Of a DNA stretch of 64,000 nucleotides, positions 60,295-64,000 are shown in pieces; the stretch's first letter is position 1, and every line of letters starts with the position of its first letter. Source of the DNA: Sporosarcina sp. ACRSM (lineage in GTDB: Bacteria; Bacillota; Bacilli; Bacillales_A; Planococcaceae). Below the pieces are notes generated by a model. The model ran no database searches, was not told the origin of the DNA, and saw only the letters and a list, made by a program, of their open reading frames with translations. Position numbers and translations under genes: made by a program. The stretch lies in contig NZ_JAKRNU010000010.1 of the NCBI RefSeq assembly GCF_022346545.1, positions 110,156-174,155 on the forward strand. Direction: 5' to 3'.

Positions 60295-62454
60295 TTGACA
60301 GACCATATCGTTGAAGCCGTTGCGGGCAGAGCGGAAATTAGCAAACAGCAAACAGAAAAAGTGATTGCGCTCTTAGATCAGGGGAACACGGTCCCCTTCA
60401 TTGCTCGCTATCGAAAAGAAGAGACAGGTTCACTAGATGAGGTGCAAATTAAAGCAGTTGAAGATGCGTATAGTTATGTAAAGGGTCTAGAACAGCGGAA
60501 AGAAGAAGTCATTCGCCTGATTGACGAGCAAGGAAAGCTCGATGACGAATTGAAAAAAGCGATTGAAAGTGCAACAGTACTTCAAAGGATTGAAGATCTC
60601 TATCGACCGTTTAAACAAAAAAGGCGGACGAGAGCTATGGTTGCAATTGAAAGTGGTCTTGAGCCGCTTGCGAACGAACTATTAAAGTTTTCACCTAGTG
60701 TACCTGAAGAATTAGCCAAGCCTTTTGTGAATGAAGAAGCCAATGTTCACTCGGTGGAAGATGCACTTGCTGGAGCACGAGATATCATTGCTGAGCGATT
60801 TGCTGATGACGCTGCACTTCGTGAGGATATCCGGAAAAAAACGTGGGCTGAAGGAACAGTCGTTTCGGCAATTCGAAAAGGGGCGGAAGACGAGCGCAGT
60901 GTGTATGGAAATTACTATGAATATGAAGAGCCTTTAAAAAAAATCGTCCCGCACCGGGTGCTTGCCTTGAACCGCGGCGAAAAAGAAGAGATCCTACGTG
61001 TGGGGGTTTCCTTCCCGTCAGAACGCATTATCGGAGGACTCGAACGTCAGTTGATACAAAAACCGCATTCTCCTTCCGCCGCGCATATAAAAGAGGCGAT
61101 AGAGGATGCGTTTAAACGATTGCTAGCCCCGTCAATCGAGCGGGAAATAAGAGCTGCCTTAACTGAAAAGGCAGAGGAACAAGCAATCCATGTTTTCTCG
61201 GAAAACTTGAAAAGTCTTTTGTTACAACCTCCTTTGAAAGGGAGAGTTGTCCTGGGGGTAGACCCTGCATTCCGAACAGGCTGTAAGCTAGCGGTCGTGG
61301 ATGAGACGGGAAAATTACTTGAGATATCTGTCATTTACCCGCATCCGCCCAAACCTGAAAAAGAGAAATCAAAGCGACTTATTTTAGACTTGTTGAAAAA
61401 GTACCCGATTGCCATTATCGCGATTGGAAATGGGACGGCCTCCCGTGAGACGGAACTATTTATCGCGGATTGTTTGAAAGAAGCGCCGAGCGGCATTTCA
61501 TATGTCATTGTTAACGAAGCAGGGGCGAGTGTTTATTCGGCATCTGCACAGGCGCGAGAGGAATTTCCGGATCTCCAAGTTGAGCAGCGGAGCGCGGTGT
61601 CCATTGCTAGACGACTACAGGATCCTTTGTCGGAGCTCGTAAAAATCGATCCCGGTTCGGTTGGAGTCGGTCAATACCAACACGACGTCGCCAAAAAACG
61701 ATTGTCCGAATCCCTTACGTTTGTTGTTGAAACTGCCGTAAACCGAGTAGGTGTAAACGTGAATACAGCATCCTCCTCTCTCCTTCAGTATGTCGCGGGA
61801 CTTTCGAAAACGGTTGCGGAAAATATCGTGAAAAGTCGTGAAGAGAGCGGTCTATTTACGAAGCGGACGGAACTGAAAAAAGTGCCGCGCCTTGGAGCGA
61901 AGACTTATGAACAGGCAATCGGATTCCTTCGTGTACCGGATGCAGCGGATCCATTCGATTCTACGGGGATTCACCCGGAAAGTTATGCATTAGCCAAGCA
62001 ATTACTCGGTGAAGCTGGAGTGGCAAAAACATCTATCGGTAGTAAAGAAGCATCGGAAGCTTTAGAGAAGCTAGACATCAAAGCTCTCTCAGGAAAATGG
62101 GATGTCGGAGAAGTGACACTCAAAGATATTGTGGAAACTTTACAAAGACCAAATCGAGATCCTCGGGATGATTATCCGCAACCGTTATTAAAGGCGGATG
62201 TACTGGATATCAAGGACTTATATGAAGGAATGGAAATGCAAGGAACCGTCCGGAACGTTGTGGACTTTGGGGCATTTGTCGATATTGGAGTTTCGGAAGA
62301 TGGACTTGTCCATATTTCCAAATTGAAAAAAGGATACGTTAAACACCCTCTTGATGTTGTTGCGTCCGGAGATATTGTAACGGTTTGGGTTGAAAGTGTT
62401 GATCGAAAAAAAGGTAGGATCTCACTGACGATGTTACCGCCTAACACCAAATGA
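60295..62454 (+). CDS. tex: Tex family RNA-binding transcription accessory protein
   Basis: The 719-residue protein has the Tex architecture: an N-terminal helical region, a YqgF/RNase H-like domain (VVLGVDPAFRTGCKLAVVD near residue 320), helix-hairpin-helix repeats (SLLQYVAGLSKTVAENIV, RLGAKTYEQAIGFLR) and a C-terminal S1 domain (GMEMQGTVRNVVDFGAFVDIGVSEDGLVHISKL). TTG 60295 is preferred to GTG 60286, since AAAGGG lies 8 nt upstream. Matches ydcI in position. Confidence 0.95.
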   Translation: MTDHIVEAVAGRAEISKQQTEKVIALLDQGNTVPFIARYRKEETGSLDEVQIKAVEDAYSYVKGLEQRKEEVIRLIDEQGKLDDELKKAIESATVLQRIEDLYRPFKQKRRTRAMVAIESGLEPLANELLKFSPSVPEELAKPFVNEEANVHSVEDALAGARDIIAERFADDAALREDIRKKTWAEGTVVSAIRKGAEDERSVYGNYYEYEEPLKKIVPHRVLALNRGEKEEILRVGVSFPSERIIGGLERQLIQKPHSPSAAHIKEAIEDAFKRLLAPSIEREIRAALTEKAEEQAIHVFSENLKSLLLQPPLKGRVVLGVDPAFRTGCKLAVVDETGKLLEISVIYPHPPKPEKEKSKRLILDLLKKYPIAIIAIGNGTASRETELFIADCLKEAPSGISYVIVNEAGASVYSASAQAREEFPDLQVEQRSAVSIARRLQDPLSELVKIDPGSVGVGQYQHDVAKKRLSESLTFVVETAVNRVGVNVNTASSSLLQYVAGLSKTVAENIVKSREESGLFTKRTELKKVPRLGAKTYEQAIGFLRVPDAADPFDSTGIHPESYALAKQLLGEAGVAKTSIGSKEASEALEKLDIKALSGKWDVGEVTLKDIVETLQRPNRDPRDDYPQPLLKADVLDIKDLYEGMEMQGTVRNVVDFGAFVDIGVSEDGLVHISKLKKGYVKHPLDVVASGDIVTVWVESVDRKKGRISLTMLPPNTK

Positions 62455-62479
62455 TGAATCAGGTGAAGAGGTGCTAAAG

Positions 62480-62929
62480 TTGACGGATGAAGAATTGAAG
62501 AGGTTAATTGAAAAGACTTCGCTTGAGTACTTTGGAAAGCCGTTTCTCCACGAAGCACGCTTCAATGGAAGATTAAGAACGACTGGCGGCCGCTATATGC
62601 TCGCTGATCACTCTATCGAAATTAATCCATTAGTGGTCGAAATCTACGGCATGGAAGAGTTGGTCGGTGTCATAAAACACGAACTGTGTCATTATCATCT
62701 TCATATAGAAGGAAAAGGGTATCGTCACCGTGATGCGGATTTTAAAAAGCTGCTGCAACAAACAGCATCGCCTAGATTTTGCAGGCCACTCGCACAAAAA
62801 AATCAATCTCCACGAGTCTTTCGTTTTTACCGATGTACGTCATGCGGAGTCGAATATAAACGGAAGAGACGAATGGATGTGCAAAAATATAGATGCGGCA
62901 TCTGTAAAGGTTCGATCGCTGAAGTATGA
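62480..62929 (+). CDS. ydcK: SprT-like zinc metalloprotein YdcK
   Basis: The 149-residue protein has the SprT zinc motif HELCHYHLH (HExxH, about residues 65-69), with RTTGGRYML upstream and GKGYRHRDADFKKLL downstream. A C-terminal zinc ribbon has CTSCG and CGICKG pairs. The B. subtilis homologue (YdcK, also called CmpA-adjacent or SprT-like) is poorly characterised. TTG 62480 matches the family N-terminus and follows AAGAGGTG by 6 nt. Confidence 0.92.
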   Translation: MTDEELKRLIEKTSLEYFGKPFLHEARFNGRLRTTGGRYMLADHSIEINPLVVEIYGMEELVGVIKHELCHYHLHIEGKGYRHRDADFKKLLQQTASPRFCRPLAQKNQSPRVFRFYRCTSCGVEYKRKRRMDVQKYRCGICKGSIAEV

Positions 62930-62952
62930 AAAATTGAATCGATTGCCGATGG

Positions 62953-62987
62953 GTCAGACCGTCTAAAGTGCGGTCTGACAACGTTTT
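62953..62987 (+). terminator. Terminator after ydcK
   Basis: The perfect arms GTCAGACCG and CGGTCTGAC flank a 9-nt loop; a weak T-rich stretch follows. Confidence 0.75.
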
Positions 62988-63019
62988 AAATGTTTTTTAA
63001 AATAAATGAAGGAAAAGTG

Positions 63020-63048
63020 TTGACGAAATACAAACGAGGATCTATAAT
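63020..63048 (+). promoter_or_regulatory. Promoter of the tRNA cluster
   Basis: TTGACG (63020-63025) and a perfect TATAAT (63043-63048) are 17 nt apart, about 50 nt before tRNA-Glu. Confidence 0.9.
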
Positions 63049-63101
63049 AGGAAAAGTCGATTAGGGAATGACAGCAATCGACAAAACGAATTACTTTAAA
63101 C

Positions 63102-63176
63102 GGCCCCTTGGTCAAGCGGTTAAGACACCGCCCTTTCACGGCGGTAACACGGGTTCGAATCCCGTAGGGGTCACCA
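63102..63176 (+). tRNA. tRNA-Glu (anticodon TTC)
   Basis: 75 nt including encoded CCA. GGCCCCT pairs with AGGGGTC; the anticodon loop CTTTCAC gives TTC; the T arm GGGTTCGAATCCC is canonical. Confidence 0.97.
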
Positions 63177-63218
63177 TTTACATTTACTCTAAGTAATGTA
63201 GTTTGGATAACATGATAA

Positions 63219-63293
63219 TGGGGTATAGCCAAGCGGTAAGGCAACGGACTTTGACTCCGTCATTCGTTGGTTCGAATCCAGCTACCCCAGCCA
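63219..63293 (+). tRNA. tRNA-Gln (anticodon TTG)
   Basis: 75 nt with encoded CCA. TGGGGTA pairs with TACCCCA; the loop CTTTGAC gives TTG; the U1-A72 pair is typical of tRNA-Gln. Confidence 0.97.
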
Positions 63294-63374
63294 TATCTTT
63301 AAAAAGCAAAAAGTGCCGAAGGCAGTTTGAGCAAAAAACGAATGCAACTAAATCGTTTCATTCTATACAACAAA

Positions 63375-63450
63375 GAGCCATTAGCTCAGTCGGTAGAGCA
63401 TCTGACTTTTAATCAGAGGGTCGCAGGTTCGAATCCTGCATGGCTCACCA
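63375..63450 (+). tRNA. tRNA-Lys (anticodon TTT)
   Basis: 76 nt with encoded CCA. GAGCCAT pairs with ATGGCTC; the loop CTTTTAA gives TTT. Confidence 0.97.
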
Positions 63451-63469
63451 CTTTCCATCAAGAAAAGTG

Positions 63470-63498
63470 TTGACAAATGATCAGAGATGATATAAAAT
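63470..63498 (+). promoter_or_regulatory. Internal promoter before tRNA-Leu
   Basis: TTGACA (63470-63475) and TAAAAT (63493-63498) are 17 nt apart between the Lys and Leu tRNA genes, about 20 nt before tRNA-Leu. Confidence 0.8.
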
Positions 63499-63518
63499 GA
63501 ATCTTGTCGTTAAATGAC

Positions 63519-63605
<87 letters not shown>

Positions 63606-63624
63606 AAACATACTTCATTATAAT

Positions 63625-63701
<77 letters not shown>

Positions 63702-63729
63702 TTATTTTTAAAAAACATCGAAATTTAAT

Positions 63730-63803
63730 GCGGGTGTAGTTTAGTGGTAAAACCTCAGCCTTCCAAGCTGATGATGAGGGTTCGATTCCCTTCACCCGCT
63801 CCA
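63730..63803 (+). tRNA. tRNA-Gly (anticodon TCC)
   Basis: 74 nt with encoded CCA. GCGGGTG pairs with CACCCGC; the loop CTTCCAA gives TCC. Confidence 0.97.
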
Positions 63804-63826
63804 TAATTACTTTTCTTAAAAAAGTA

Positions 63827-63855
63827 TTGACAACCAGGAATGGAAATGTTATACT
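63827..63855 (+). promoter_or_regulatory. Strong promoter of a ribosomal RNA operon
   Basis: A perfect TTGACA (63827-63832) and TATACT (63850-63855) are 17 nt apart, the arrangement of rrn P1/P2 promoters. Confidence 0.88.
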
Positions 63856-64000
63856 GGAAAAGTTGTTGCCGAATGCGGCGATATGAACCTTGAAAACTGA
63901 ACAGCAAAACGTTAACAAATACAGTTTGTTGAACCAACTCTGTTGGGGACACAAACACAAACGAATCTTCGGATTCAAAGTCAGCAAGAAATGAGCTATT
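63856..64000 (+). other. rRNA operon leader, running off the window
   Basis: The sequence CCTTGAAAACTGAACA near 63887-63903 is typical of Bacillales pre-16S leaders. No mature 16S sequence is reached, so the rrn genes lie just to the right. A leftward frame crossing the tRNAs here is spurious. Confidence 0.75.

Overview
The window looks like a chromosome segment of a low-to-mid GC Gram-positive endospore-former relative, most likely a Planococcaceae/Caryophanaceae member of Bacillales (Sporosarcina-like). This rests on Bacillus-type ribosome binding sites, frequent TTG and GTG starts, CCA-encoding tRNA genes and protein similarities recalled by eye; no database search was possible. Nearly everything is chromosomal core or stable accessory gene content. 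I see no prophage, CRISPR array, transposase or plasmid module.

Layout. 0.2-11 kb holds single-gene or two-gene units: DNA repair glycosylases, a DJ-1/PfpI protein, a YkvI transporter, flavohemoglobin divergent from its likely regulator NsrR, manganese pyrophosphatase, a Rieske-FAD oxidoreductase, a DsbA/FrnE-type thiol protein, YceI and MurB. 11.2-18.4 kb holds a stand-alone KdpD-type universal-stress protein divergent from a complete seven-gene Mrp Na+/H+ antiporter operon (mrpABCDEFG). The mrp operon is preceded by a long structured leader containing what looks like an intrinsic terminator. 18.4-20.9 kb holds a 12-copy 21-bp tandem repeat, an ECF sigma/DUF4179 pair and a universal stress protein with a sigma-B-like promoter. 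21-24.8 kb is a cadCA metal-resistance operon with two CadC-type operators, then a double GNAT protein. 25-34.5 kb carries mntR-cvfB, ypuA, several small membrane or GNAT genes, an AraC regulator, a lipoprotein-type YidC, an LdcB-like carboxypeptidase and cardiolipin synthase. 34.7-43.6 kb has tcyP, an MFS pump, copA and csoR, and two tandem FtsW/RodA-family paralogues.

43.7-63 kb follows the order I recall from the Bacillus subtilis chromosome almost gene for gene: ddl-murF-(esterase)-cshA-ydbS-ydbT-rhomboid-acpS-ydcC-alr-ndoAI-ndoA-rsbR-rsbS-rsbT-rsbU-rsbV-rsbW-sigB-rsbX-tex-ydcK, then a tRNA cluster (Glu, Gln, Lys, Leu, Arg, Gly) and an rRNA-operon promoter and leader at the right edge. 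This block couples cell-wall synthesis, the MazEF-type RNase toxin pair and the sigma-B general stress phosphorelay. An internal sigma-B promoter sits in front of rsbV, and two candidate sigma-B promoters elsewhere in the window point to regulon members.

Between genes there is a dispersed family of roughly 40-280 bp GC-richer palindromic repeats (six loci), several with inverted termini and one carrying a nested 69-bp insertion. They sit at 3' ends of genes and probably double as terminators. The least explained signals are this repeat family, the mrp leader, and the 21-bp hairpin minisatellite.
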